Shown in pieces: positions 29,901 to 37,301 of a stretch of DNA of 64,000 nucleotides. The DNA comes from Saprospiraceae bacterium (GTDB lineage Bacteria; Bacteroidota; Bacteroidia; Chitinophagales; Saprospiraceae). The stretch lies in NCBI GenBank assembly GCA_026129545.1, contig JAHCHX010000001.1:1363501-1427500 (forward strand). Reading direction: 5' to 3'. A program made the position numbers and the translations under genes. Every line of letters starts with the position of its first letter. Positions within the stretch are counted from its first letter, which is position 1. The notes under the pieces were generated by a model. The model did no database searches and was not told the DNA's origin. It saw nothing but the letters and a program-made list of their open reading frames with translations.

Positions 29901-30003
29901 CATCGCCGTCGACCGCGCCCTGCTGGGCACCAGCGGCCTGATGTACTACAAACTGGAGACCTCCACCGACTCGGCAACCAAGAAAATGGTGCAGACGAAG
30001 TGA
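20968..30003 (+). CDS. Giant T9SS-secreted HYR/SprB-type adhesin (3011 aa)
   Basis: The signal peptide is MKRALLLVTALVVCFRIFGQ. Residues 30-230 look like a jelly-roll anchor domain. SprB-type repeats follow to about 480 (CANNDGTIDINVTGG, CPGDNDGSITINA), then many HYR-like units (TPPTLENLPDDVSL ... TRTWTATD.CGN ... QTITV.D). Two lamin-tail domains are inserted in this series, starting near residues 685 and 938 (INEIHYDNVGTDVGEFIEI and INEIHYDNVGNDVNEFIEI). A dockerin-like pair lies at about 2670-2730 (NGVSTFDLVLISKHILG, TTFDIVELRKLILG). The protein ends in a T9SS type A sorting domain (ELYQNQPNPFVNKT ... GLMYYKLET). It should be exported by Sec, then T9SS, and displayed at the surface. From about 26390 codon choice becomes strongly G/C-ending. 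Confidence 0.88.
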   Translation: MKRALLLVTALVVCFRIFGQLPSAQPLPFSQNWSNTSLITTNNDWTGVPGIIGFRGDGLAGATGVDPQTILVDNNPGVVNVIANQTNPNGLTTGGVAEFEIINPVVALQGSGTARAPYILIAINTLCLSDITVSYNVRDIDGSADNAVQQVALHYRVGNSGNYTNIPEAYIPDATTGPNMATLVTPISVVLPAAANNQSVVYLRIMTTDAAGSDEWVGIDDIEINGTPIVALISGLGNFCIEGELPITIDIVGGTSPYTVVYTDGVNEFTETDFISGTTPVQTVNINTTFTLVSVEDAGGCAAGDLSGNAIGYVSETLPEIEIVTQSDPSCANNDGTIDINVTGGASPYDYLWTTNGGSGLNPDDEDQTTLGAGTYEVLVTDVNGCEANASVTLEQAQGCNCDIDIVSIETIDETCPGDNDGSITINAVCTTCESIEYSIDGGINYQPDNVFTGLSPNTYNVKVRDSADPDCTDVGIATVNAGDGVPPVFNGPLPEDENYECGDIVPDAATLTASDDVDQDVEVTFSENEIPGSCDGTSTIVRTWTATDDCGNSTQHTQTITIHDDTPPTLENLPDDVSLTINCNEPLPTPSGVTATDNCDPDVQVSISETDNGACPLVITRTWTATDCSGNMASFVQTITVTDDEAPIFNAPLPQDITVSCSDPLPTPPSVTASDNCDQGAVPEVIFINEIHYDNVGTDVGEFIEIAGTAGIDLSQYQLILYNGNGGVVYDERTLGGIIDDEGNGFGAVAFFYPVNGIQNGSPDGMALIKLPNTVIQFLSYEGTFVATNGPAAGLTSIDIGVAQEPPPAIGLSLQLTGAGQQYGDFNWVGPVAESPGSLNAGQSLEPLPGTILATLEETSMMGDCAGEMLVVRTWTATDACGNSAQHTQTIFVSDNDAPNFVPPIPQDITISCSDPVPPAADLLATDFCDDGSGAPAMVWINEIHYDNVGNDVNEFIEIAGTAGVDLSAYSLFLYNGAGGGTYGSMTLSGIIPNQSNGFGTVAFFYPVNGLQNGSPDGMALVTGGMVVQFLSYEGTFVAVGGPANGLLSTDIGVEEDGNTPIGFSLRLSGTGNKYSDFTWNPPAPATPNAINTGQFFTPVQTGLQVNFEETNTQGDSPESCDFYNYTITRTWTVEDDCGNGNTHVQVITVQDITPPTFNGVPANVTLSCAQPIPAAPTNVTASDNCSATSSVIFNEVSTKGANPANCNFYSYTITRTWSASDVCGNVGASTQIITVQDNQAPVVNCQNITVSLNNFGTVTITGASVGFSATDNCAAPANLNVLANPVTFTCAQAGTTQPYVLQVTDPCGNVGVCTAQVTILPFPRCVPKILISDPCVCKNNATTLFNGQFGETLKIESLAGKTWTIIAVNGLFAANSPPPPSAPFPIQIGTQFVENPLNSGDYFLSGVHIDDLGYSITVQSESGEVLTVGNSCKYPNPEITADLSGPFCLYSQPVNLTGIPGDNNIVSQGFTVNGAPATVFNPGAGVGPYVIEYTVNGGVPKAAGPDDPGCIQKITVFVNVVATPGNLACNDLVYVSLGPDCVTEVTPDMILDGTYGCFDDYTVSLKTTTGQNVGNTVTSANVGQTLVATVTHLVSGNKCWGNIKVEDKLPPTIQCADITLNCAITNASPNYLAGVLGIVTAFPNVIDCSPASSSYIDTWTNLDCNQSFNGFNNLSGYITRKWTAKDIWNNTSSCIQYIYFPRINASSINLPADVTVSCTNDNSGNIAVTGAPFINAFGQQFPLYPDAGYCELNAIFTDQIIKICDGTVKILRTWTILDWCDPMGASNPIFHVQLIKVVDEAGPAISCPADLTVSTDPFSCCAIVNLPDVIIRDNCSRINNIGGMIIGIDPFTLDTIGMFPIGGQLTNFPGNNLWDLDTLGAFGLTPCLPAGTHTVIYQAEDDCGNTSTCSFRLTVRDYVPPVAACTEFTVVSIGVDDPYDCYGPGGFLGVPPALGDCEFGGVTWVKASTFDQGSYDNCNNIKFTIQRMAPYSDCINSLNSINGFLPCDDQFPDFPSEFERAVAEQDSIKFYCCEVGTTQTVILRVYQLDAFGNFAIGPDGTPIHNTCMIDVLVQDKIKPVCISPANVTVSCEAFDPSLWAYGKPTVQDNCCLDENRVYQGQCGLEHSASYALFDTLCNRGTITRTFRVYDCHGQSTQCTQRIVVTYEQDYWIRFPNDVIVTVCDGTGNYGAPTFNGAQDCELLGVSFEDQVFTVVPDACFKIERTWTIINWCTYNPNANCVTVPNPEPNATANSPQNLTGPTVSPCGTPAPWAPTNVAIAPGQAPTNFCTFWSATANCYRYKQIIKIIDNQKPTVDCPASPVEYCDLSANDPLLWNQSYWWDGVSHDLCEGDAPLSITATDACSGANVNITYLLFLDLDGDGSMETVVSSNNPPAPGTVNYNNLGTPNYSGGTPRVFDGRPVPAAQVYRWAVHYTTSGTSRTAAVQWKTQAQLPTPANPNGTSGVVPQLPYGTHKIKWTISDGCGNEETCEYHFVVKDCKAPTVVCLHGLSVNIMPTKMITLWASDFLQYGEDNCTPSNLLKYGIRKAGQGTGFPVDAQGNPITSVTFTCAELGQQPVELWVQDLAGNADFCLTYLDVQDNAGNCGNNNINVAGALKTEDAQGLEDANVNLQSGAMSHFAMTDADGKYQFNGLVAQNAPYTVTPTKDDNPLNGVSTFDLVLISKHILGLEPLNSPYKMIAADANKSNSITTFDIVELRKLILGIYTELPNNTSWRFVDKSFAFPNQANPFQTQFPEIKTVSGSAVDQLNEDFVAVKVGDVNGTAIPSSLLSGDDRTAGTLLFDVDDRELRAGELATVTFRAAERVQGWQFTLNLSGLEVASIEEGEKVRASNFGVFADALTTSVDGDAAEFSVTFRAARAGRLSEMLGVSSRITRAEAYSLSSDRMEVALRFNGAGGATIAGVGFELYQNQPNPFVNKTVIGFHLPEAADATLTVFDESGRLLFVQKGSFAKGHNAIAVDRALLGTSGLMYYKLETSTDSATKKMVQTK

Positions 30004-30072
30004 GGTTGAATGGGCTGGGAGGATACCTGATTCGTCGGGCGAATTGAAATCGTCCGACGAATGCACAAAAGA

Positions 30073-30110
30073 AAATGCCCCGACTTCGTGGTGACGCGGT
30101 CGGGGCATTT
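30073..30110. terminator. Bidirectional terminator between the adhesin and cox3-like genes
   Basis: AAATGCCCCGAC (30073-30084) pairs with GTCGGGGCATTT (30099-30110), with A/T ends on both sides, between convergent genes. A second dyad, CGTCGG/CCGACG, lies near 30032-30060. Confidence 0.8.
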
Positions 30111-30154
30111 GTATTGGAAGAACAGGCTATTGTTGTGTCCGGCGAATGCTCGTT

Positions 30155-30763
30155 TCAAATCAGATAATTGATGCCGAAAAACAAAACGAGATAAATCCAA
30201 AGCCCGTCGAGAAAGTGCCAATAAAGGGTCAACAAGCGGAGCTTCAGCCTTTTTTCCGGGTCGGAAAAATAGACCAATACCGTGACGGGGTCCACCATGC
30301 GTTTTTTTGCGGTGCGATAAAACAGCATTAGAAATGGCAGCCCCGCCACCACGTGCGCAAGATGAACAAAGGAAATGACATAGAGATAAGCCGTCGTGGT
30401 AGAAGTATTGAGGGCGACATTGTGGCTAAACAACCACCACCAAGCGACGGTCTGCATCAGCATGAAGAGCAAAGAGAGCCATATTGTGTGTTTTAAGTTT
30501 TGCTGATAACCTTCGGTGTCATCATTGAGGTAGCAACGTTTGGCGCGAATCATGGTCCAACTGCTGCTCAGCAAAATTAGCGTATTGAAAACAAACAAAA
30601 AGGGTATCTGAACTGGCGGCACGTTCATTGTCACCCGCGTGTAAACGTATGACACAGTGAGCGCCAAAAATAGCGCCGAAAGGCCAAACAGCAGGATGAA
30701 CAACATGACGTTGTTGGGATGAAAAATGAATTCGTCTCTTTGTTGTGTTTGATTTTGCTGCAC
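30155..30763 (-). CDS. Cytochrome c oxidase subunit III-like membrane protein
   Basis: About 202 aa with five predicted membrane segments. The C-terminal LTLYWHFLDGLWIYLVLFFGI matches the conserved WHFxDxxWI end of heme-copper oxidase subunit III, and a middle helix carries VHLAHVVAGL. The start is taken at GTG 30763, 11 bp after the EamA gene; an ATG at 30832 would overlap that gene. The polar N-terminus QQNQTQQRDEFIFHPNN supports a cytoplasmic start. Subunit III stabilises the oxidase core in the inner membrane. Other cox genes are absent here, so it is a detached copy. Confidence 0.8.
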   Translation of the reverse strand: MQQNQTQQRDEFIFHPNNVMLFILLFGLSALFLALTVSYVYTRVTMNVPPVQIPFLFVFNTLILLSSSWTMIRAKRCYLNDDTEGYQQNLKHTIWLSLLFMLMQTVAWWWLFSHNVALNTSTTTAYLYVISFVHLAHVVAGLPFLMLFYRTAKKRMVDPVTVLVYFSDPEKRLKLRLLTLYWHFLDGLWIYLVLFFGINYLI

Positions 30764-30774
30764 GATGTGAGAAA

Positions 30775-31704
30775 TTAAAAAGACTGAGACATGAGGACAA
30801 TGGCTGACAAAGCCAAGACTATACCAAGCCAATTAAGCCGCGAAAGCCGCTCCTGAAACAGCCAAACCGCGCCGATGGTTGTGATGAAAATGATACACAC
30901 ATTCAGAACGGGAAACAGGAACGAACCTTCCAACCCACTACCTAGCGCCATCAACAAAAAAAGCATGCTGCCGTAGTTGGGGATACCAAGCGCAATGCCC
31001 GCCGCCACGTTGCGCCATGAAAAAATCAATCGCCCGCTCCACCAGCCGTAAATGGCGGCGCACAGCCCTATGATACCTGCCATGCCAAACACGGCACTGA
31101 TGAACGCAGGGTCGTTCGGGTCGGCCATCCCCTCTTTTTGAACCCTTATAAACAGTATTTCGATAACCCCCGCCAGCAGCCATGTGAGCAACGGAATCAA
31201 CAACAACACTTTTTCCCCCTTCCAAGTCAGCGTGTTTGGTTGTTGTTCAACCGACGGCAGGGTGCTATCATTATGCGACTGAACGGGCGGTTTCGCATGG
31301 GGCCAGTTCACCAAGACAATCGCGGCCAAGGCCAATAAAAAGCCCGCAATTTTCCCCGTGCCAGCAGATTCGCCATACACCAAAACCGCAAATGGCACGG
31401 TCATCAAAATGGACATTCTTTGCATGATTTGGCTGACCATGACCCCGAAATAGCGCACAGTCAACGCCGCCCCATTGAAGCCCCCTATGAACACCAAACC
31501 CAACACCACTGAATAGGGAAACCAAGGTTTGGCAGCATTGGCAAAAGAGAGCGGGAAGTGCCCGATGTGCAGCCATCCACACAAGACACAGGTAACGTAA
31601 TTGAACACGATTGCTTGGAAGCCATCCACCCGGAAGCGGACGAAAAGTTTGAAGATGAAACCAAGCAACACCGAACAGGCCACCGCCAACAGCAAATAAA
31701 ACAT
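30775..31704 (-). CDS. EamA/DMT-family transporter
   Basis: It is 309 aa with ten hydrophobic segments arranged as two halves, starting MFYLLLAVACSVLLGFIFK. The second half contains GIPNYGSMLFLLMALGSGLEGSFLFPVLNVCIIFITTIGA, typical of the drug/metabolite transporter superfamily, and ends WLGIVLALSAIVLMSQ. A hydrophilic insert with SHNDSTLPSVEQQPNTL separates the halves. Substrate unknown. It is transcribed with the downstream cox3-like gene. Confidence 0.82.
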   Translation of the reverse strand: MFYLLLAVACSVLLGFIFKLFVRFRVDGFQAIVFNYVTCVLCGWLHIGHFPLSFANAAKPWFPYSVVLGLVFIGGFNGAALTVRYFGVMVSQIMQRMSILMTVPFAVLVYGESAGTGKIAGFLLALAAIVLVNWPHAKPPVQSHNDSTLPSVEQQPNTLTWKGEKVLLLIPLLTWLLAGVIEILFIRVQKEGMADPNDPAFISAVFGMAGIIGLCAAIYGWWSGRLIFSWRNVAAGIALGIPNYGSMLFLLMALGSGLEGSFLFPVLNVCIIFITTIGAVWLFQERLSRLNWLGIVLALSAIVLMSQSF

Positions 31705-31814
31705 GATTCGAAAATTTTGGACGGGTAAAGGTATGTTATGCTTTTGCGCTTTGTCGAGCGCATATTTGGGCTTTTATGTAGGTTTGCGAAGCATTAATCA
31801 AAAAAATCCGTTCC

Positions 31815-34800
31815 ATGCGACACATTTACTGCTACGTCTTCATCTTGCTGTGTGTTTTTTCCTGTCAAAAATCGAGTGTTCCGGTTGGCAGCAGACTTGA
31901 AAAAAAGTCGGAACCTTATGACCAATTTGCCTTTCAGCGTTCTTTCCCCGACCGCGATTTTGATTGGAAAGGCTGGAAAAAAGCCATCAACGCTGCCCGC
32001 GAAGCAGAATGGGCCGTGCAGGAACGCAATGGCACGGGGTGCGTGGGCAACACCACCAACTGGACCCTGCAAGGGCCTGCCAATATCGGAGGGCGCGTCA
32101 ACACCCTTGCCGTAAAACCCGACGACGAGTACACAGTGTTGGCGGGCTTTTCCGCCGGGGGTATTTTCAAAAGCACGGATGGCGGCATCAACTGGAAACC
32201 CGTGTTCGACGAACATATCGAACTCTCCATTGGTCACATTGTCTTTGACCCCACCAATCCAAACGTGGTGTACGCCGGCACCGGCGACCCCAATATCCCT
32301 TCCATCGTGTTCAACGGAGATGGCGTGTTCAAAAGCACCGACGCGGGGGATACTTGGCAATATCTTGGATTGGAGCAACAGGGCATCGTGTCAAAAATTC
32401 AGATTGACCCCACCAACCCCAAAATCATATACGTCGCCACCATGGGCAACCCCTTTATGCGCGACAACGAGCGCGGGATTTACAAAACAACGGATGGCGG
32501 CCTCACTTGGCAACAGGTGCTTTTTGTGAGCAATCAGGCTGGCGCGAGCGACCTTGTCATCAATCCAAACAACCCGCAAATACTGTACGCTTCTTTTTGG
32601 GACCGCATTCGCAACAATCAAGAGTCGGTCATTTATGGCCCTCATGCCCGTGTCTATAAAACCACCGACGGAGGCGCTACTTGGACGCATCTCGGCGGCG
32701 GGTTGCCTACTGGCATCATGGGCCGCACCGGGTTGGCTATGTCCGCTCAAAACCCCGACAAATTGTACGTCGTTTACATTGATTCGCTCTCCACGCCGGG
32801 CGGACTTTACAAAACCACCAATGGCGGCACGTCGTGGACATCTGTCAACATTGATGCCTTGGAAGACAAATGCGCCGATTTTGGCTGGTATTTTGGCAAA
32901 ATAGACTTACACCCCGACGACGACGAGGAAATCTACTTTCATGCCATCATCATGTGGCGGAAAGCCGCCAACGGCTCCGCTTGGATGACAGCAGCTGGCG
33001 GACACGCAGACAGCCACGACCTCGCGTTCACCCCTTCCGGCAGGCGATATTGGGCCAACGACGGGGGTGTGTATCGAAAAGAACTCAACCTACCCTATTG
33101 GATACGCTGCAACAACCTGCCAACCACGCAATTCTACCACACCAACTACAACCCTCACACACCTAACGTTTATTGGGGCGGTGCGCAGGACAACGGCATC
33201 AACAAAGGCAATGGCACGGCCATCAACAACTGGGCAAGTGTCTATCCTGCCGATGGCTTTCGCAGCGTGTTTCACCCCAGCGACCCCAACACCTACTGGG
33301 TGGAAATTCAAAATGGCAGCATCAACAAAACCACCGATGGCGGCGCGACATGGCAAACAGGCAAAACCTGTCTTGGCACGGGGGACCGCTGCAACTGGGA
33401 CACCCCCTATTTCATGAGCGCCCATAATCCCGACATCCAATATGCCGCCACTTTTCGTGTCTATGCTTCCTCCGATGGCAACATCTGGTCGCCCATCTCT
33501 GGCGATTTGACCGATGGCATCATTTATGGGCCGCGTTTCCATACCATCTCTGCCCTCAACGAATCGCCCGTATTGCCGCAAAAACTCTATGCGGGCACAA
33601 GCGATGGCAATGTGTGGCGGCGCGAGCCTAATACAGGCTGGGTCAACATAACCGACGGCCTGCCAGACAGATATGTCACTTCCGTGCATGGCTCCACGAC
33701 CCTGCCCAACCGCATTTTTGTCAGTCATTCCGGCTTCCGCGACAACGACTATATACCCCACGTTCATCGCTCCGATGACAACGGGCAGTCGTGGAAGGAC
33801 ATTTCCGGCAACCTTCCCCAAATACCGGTCAACGACTTGCTCATCCTGCCCCAACACGCCGACTCTATCCTTTTTGCGGCAACTGATGCGGGCGTATATT
33901 TCACCCTTAACGGGGGTGGCTCATGGGGACGATTGGGTGGCAATATACCCTTTGTCCCCGTGTTCGATTTGGAACATAACCCCGTGCGCAAGGAACTCGT
34001 GGCAGCCACATATGCGCGAGGTATTTGGACATTCCCGCTCGACTCGGTCTTTCTGCAAACACCCGCCGCATTGGTCAACGTAGGCGGAGCTATACAAACA
34101 GAAGCAGGCGAAGGGGTGGCTTTCACGGACGTGAATGGCCAAACGACCAACGCAAGCGGCGTTTTCGGCCTCGCCAACGTGCCGGGCTGCCAATCCTACA
34201 CGCTTGCCCCTTACAGAGACGACACTCCGCTCAATGGGGTCAGCACGTTTGACTTAGTGCTGATTTCCAAGCACATACTCGGTTTGGAACCCCTGAACTC
34301 GCCCTATAAAATAATTGCCGCCGATGCAAACAAAAGCAATTCCGTGACGACGTTCGACATTGTGACGTTGCGCAAACTCATTCTTGGCATTGACACGGTT
34401 ATCTCAAACAACACCTCTTGGCGTTTTGTGCCCAAGTCCTTCCTCTTCCCCAACCAAGCCAACCCTTTCCAAACCCATTTTCCCGAAAACCTCGAAGTCT
34501 TTGTGCAAGACGCATCTGTCAACGGGCTGGATTTTACGGCCATCAAGGTCGGCGACGTGAACGGCTCGGCCATTGCCAACTTGTCCGGCGCGGCGGAGGA
34601 GCGCATCTCGGGCGAGTGGCCTGTTTACTATCAAACAATTGATTTCGAGAAAGATAAAATCGCGGTGGCCGAATTAAGCGGAGCCGTTGACGAATTGGCT
34701 GGCATACAGTTTACCCTCTGTTTCGACACCGATAAGTTGGATTTTTTGAAAGTGGAACCGCTTCTACCGGGATTGACGAGCGAAAATTTTGGCACTCACC

Positions 34801-35282
34801 GAGTAGCCGATGGTATTTTGACAGCCTGCTTTGAAAACATGAGCGCAATAAAAAAGCCTTTGCATACAAACCAAGCGCCCAAGCCCCTTTTCAGGGTCGT
34901 CTTCAAAGCAAAATCCGATGGAACCATGCACCGCAGCTTGCAACTGGACGAGTCCCCCACCCGTTCGCTTGCTTTCCAACCAGATGGGACGAGCCTAAAG
35001 CCCGTATTGGAAATGCAAGTCGCCCCTACTTTGCAGTCGCCATCCGTGCGTGTGTGGCCCAACCCTTTTGGTGCCACAGGCGTTTGGCTTGAAACAAAAG
35101 GCATGGAAGCTGATGCCACCCTAAGCGTTTTTGACCAAGAGCGCCGCCTTGTGTTGCAACGCACTGTGGCAGGTGCGGAAAGGATATTCATTGCGGCAGA
35201 TGTTTTTTCCGCCGCTGGCACTTATTTTTATGAAATAACTGGTGAAAAAACAATAAACGGCAAGCTCGTCTATACTCCTTAA
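31815..35282 (+). CDS. BNR/sortilin-type beta-propeller protein with dockerin-like module and T9SS tail
   Basis: It is 1155 aa. The N-terminus MRHIYCYVFILLCVFSC ends in a lipobox. Residues 75-760 hold repeated Asp-box units (FKSTDGGINWKPVF, YKTTDGGLTWQQVL, YKTTDGGATWTHLG, NKTTDGGATWQTG) typical of VPS10/BNR propellers. A short Ig-like segment is followed by a dockerin-like pair (NGVSTFDLVLISKHILGLEPL, TTFDIVTLRKLILG) and a cohesin-like stretch. The C-terminus SVRVWPNPFG ... GTYFYEITGE is a T9SS sorting domain. The dockerin-like module is nearly the same protein sequence as in the adhesin at 28975-29320. A lipobox and a T9SS tail together are unusual. No catalytic glycosidase motif is evident. 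Confidence 0.82.
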   Translation: MRHIYCYVFILLCVFSCQKSSVPVGSRLEKKSEPYDQFAFQRSFPDRDFDWKGWKKAINAAREAEWAVQERNGTGCVGNTTNWTLQGPANIGGRVNTLAVKPDDEYTVLAGFSAGGIFKSTDGGINWKPVFDEHIELSIGHIVFDPTNPNVVYAGTGDPNIPSIVFNGDGVFKSTDAGDTWQYLGLEQQGIVSKIQIDPTNPKIIYVATMGNPFMRDNERGIYKTTDGGLTWQQVLFVSNQAGASDLVINPNNPQILYASFWDRIRNNQESVIYGPHARVYKTTDGGATWTHLGGGLPTGIMGRTGLAMSAQNPDKLYVVYIDSLSTPGGLYKTTNGGTSWTSVNIDALEDKCADFGWYFGKIDLHPDDDEEIYFHAIIMWRKAANGSAWMTAAGGHADSHDLAFTPSGRRYWANDGGVYRKELNLPYWIRCNNLPTTQFYHTNYNPHTPNVYWGGAQDNGINKGNGTAINNWASVYPADGFRSVFHPSDPNTYWVEIQNGSINKTTDGGATWQTGKTCLGTGDRCNWDTPYFMSAHNPDIQYAATFRVYASSDGNIWSPISGDLTDGIIYGPRFHTISALNESPVLPQKLYAGTSDGNVWRREPNTGWVNITDGLPDRYVTSVHGSTTLPNRIFVSHSGFRDNDYIPHVHRSDDNGQSWKDISGNLPQIPVNDLLILPQHADSILFAATDAGVYFTLNGGGSWGRLGGNIPFVPVFDLEHNPVRKELVAATYARGIWTFPLDSVFLQTPAALVNVGGAIQTEAGEGVAFTDVNGQTTNASGVFGLANVPGCQSYTLAPYRDDTPLNGVSTFDLVLISKHILGLEPLNSPYKIIAADANKSNSVTTFDIVTLRKLILGIDTVISNNTSWRFVPKSFLFPNQANPFQTHFPENLEVFVQDASVNGLDFTAIKVGDVNGSAIANLSGAAEERISGEWPVYYQTIDFEKDKIAVAELSGAVDELAGIQFTLCFDTDKLDFLKVEPLLPGLTSENFGTHRVADGILTACFENMSAIKKPLHTNQAPKPLFRVVFKAKSDGTMHRSLQLDESPTRSLAFQPDGTSLKPVLEMQVAPTLQSPSVRVWPNPFGATGVWLETKGMEADATLSVFDQERRLVLQRTVAGAERIFIAADVFSAAGTYFYEITGEKTINGKLVYTP

Positions 35283-35284
35283 TA

Positions 35285-37057
35285 ATGGCACAAACAATCG
35301 TTTTTTCAACTTTGGCCCTCGCACTGATTTTGTTTGCGTGGGGTAAAATTCGTCACGATATCGTTGCTATTATTTGTCTATTGGTATTGGTGTTCACGCA
35401 AGTGGTGCCTGCCAACGAAGCGTTCATGGGCTTTGCGCATCCGGCTGTCATTACAGTTGCCGTTATATTGATAGTAAGCAATGGTTTGCAGAAGTCCGGC
35501 CTCGTAGATGTAATAGGCCATTGGGTAATGAAATTGGGCGATAGCCTTGTGCTGCAAATTGCTGTGCTATCCGCCATAGTTTGTGTTGCTTCTGCGTTTA
35601 TGAACAATGTGGGCGCTTTGGCAGTATTGATGCCAGTAGCCATACACATAGCCAACAAAAGCAAGCATTCCCCTTCCTATATCCTGATGCCAATAGCCTT
35701 CGCCTCACTATTGGGCGGCATGACGACTTTGATAGGCACACCACCGAACATAATAGTAGCCGCTTTTAGACAAGAGACATTAGGGACACCTTTCCAGATG
35801 TTCGACTTTGCTTACGTTGGGGTGGGACTTTCTGTTGCTGGGCTTGCATTTATCTCAGTAATAGGTTGGCGCTTGTTGCCTGAAAGAGGCAGCAAGGAAC
35901 AAGACAAAGGACAGTTCAACATAGAAGACTATATTACAGAGATAGAAATAACAGAAGAGTCGAAACTCAATGGACATCCCCTCAGCGAAATAGGCGGTCT
36001 CACCGAATGTGATGTTCAAGTGTTGCGCATTGTGCGCGACAATCACCTCATCCACGCGCCGGACATGAGCATGGTGCTACGCCCGGGCGACATCGTCACG
36101 ATAGAAGCGGATTCGGAGGAACTAAAAACCTTCGTGGAAAAAAGCAAGGGCAAATTGGTAGGCAAAGGGGAAAGCAGTGACGACGAGACGATTGGAGGAG
36201 AGCATATCACTACCGTGGAAGTGGTGGTGATGGCCAACGCGCCCATTTTCAACCAAACAGCCGCTGGGCTTCGGATGCGCTCGCGCTATGGTGTGAATTT
36301 GCTGGCCATATCCCGTCAGGGTAGTCGAATCCGTCGGCGACTCGACCATGTGATATTCAGGGCTGGTGATGTGTTGTTGCTTCAGGGCGACGCGAACAAA
36401 ATCCACGACACATTGAACGATATGGGGTGTCTGCCATTGGCCGACCGGGGGTACATCATCGAAAAGCCGCAAAAAATCGTGTTGGCGCTGTCCATTTTTG
36501 CCTTGGCGCTTTTTCTCATCATCACCAATGTCACACAGGTGCAAATAGCCTTCACGCTGGCCGCCTTGCTGATGGTTTTGACCAAAGTAATTTCTGTGAG
36601 GGAAATATACACGAGTGTTGACTGGCCAGTAGTCGTATTGCTGGGGTCATTGCTGCCTGTCGGCACTGCGTTGGAGACGACAGGCGGCTCCAACCTAATA
36701 GCCGCCCAAATACTGCGATTGGGTGACCAAATTCCCGTGTGGGGCATGATTGCCGTGCTCTTGGTGGTCACCATGTTCCTGTCTGACATCATCAACAACG
36801 CGGCAACTGTGGTGCTCATGGCACCCGTCAGCGTCAGTGTAGCCAATGGCTTGGGCGCGTCGGTTGACCCATTTCTGATGACGGTGGCACTGGGCGCATC
36901 TTGCGCATTCCTAACACCCATCGGCCACCAATCCAACACTTTGGTAATGGGGCCGGGAGGCTACAAATTCACCGATTACTGGCGCATGGGGCTGCCTTTG
37001 GAGATTCTGATACTGCTGCTCGGGGTGCCACTGATATTGTATTTCTGGCCTGCCTGA
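35285..37057 (+). CDS. SLC13/DASS-type permease with two TrkA_C domains
   Basis: It is 590 aa. N- and C-terminal membrane blocks carry the SLC13-type motifs AFMNNVGALAVLMP and TLIGTPPNIIVAAF, and in the second half SDIINNAATVVLMAP and TPIGHQSNTLVMGPGGY. Between them (about residues 215-390) lie two TrkA_C (RCK_C) regulatory domains (HPLSEIGGLTECDVQVLRI, RSRYGVNLLAISRQG). This layout is known for Na+/dicarboxylate or sulfate permeases of bacteria; substrate not determined. The gene begins 2 bp after the preceding stop and could be co-transcribed. Confidence 0.85.
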   Translation: MAQTIVFSTLALALILFAWGKIRHDIVAIICLLVLVFTQVVPANEAFMGFAHPAVITVAVILIVSNGLQKSGLVDVIGHWVMKLGDSLVLQIAVLSAIVCVASAFMNNVGALAVLMPVAIHIANKSKHSPSYILMPIAFASLLGGMTTLIGTPPNIIVAAFRQETLGTPFQMFDFAYVGVGLSVAGLAFISVIGWRLLPERGSKEQDKGQFNIEDYITEIEITEESKLNGHPLSEIGGLTECDVQVLRIVRDNHLIHAPDMSMVLRPGDIVTIEADSEELKTFVEKSKGKLVGKGESSDDETIGGEHITTVEVVVMANAPIFNQTAAGLRMRSRYGVNLLAISRQGSRIRRRLDHVIFRAGDVLLLQGDANKIHDTLNDMGCLPLADRGYIIEKPQKIVLALSIFALALFLIITNVTQVQIAFTLAALLMVLTKVISVREIYTSVDWPVVVLLGSLLPVGTALETTGGSNLIAAQILRLGDQIPVWGMIAVLLVVTMFLSDIINNAATVVLMAPVSVSVANGLGASVDPFLMTVALGASCAFLTPIGHQSNTLVMGPGGYKFTDYWRMGLPLEILILLLGVPLILYFWPA

Positions 37058-37183
37058 ATCTCGTCGCGGCGCAGATGTGGACATGACCGCCTGCGGGATT
37101 GTTGGTTTGTCAATGCGCTCGAAGCGGTTGTGCCACATTCACGCAAGTTTCACAAGATTCTGAACGATTTTTCCGTCGCCCCC

Positions 37184-37212
37184 TTTGGTTTCGAGCAATG
37201 TCCCTATATTTG
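37184..37212 (+). promoter_or_regulatory. Promoter for secDF
   Basis: TTTG at 37184-37187 and TATATTTG at 37205-37212 match the Bacteroidota -33 TTTG and -7 TAnnTTTG boxes with a 17-bp gap, about 90 bp upstream of the secDF ATG. Confidence 0.6.
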
Positions 37213-37301
37213 CGCACTTTTTTCGGAGGGTATGCTTCAAGGCATCATGCCGAAAATAAAGATTCGTAAAAACATTTTTCGCAAATTACTACATCGAAAG
37301 T

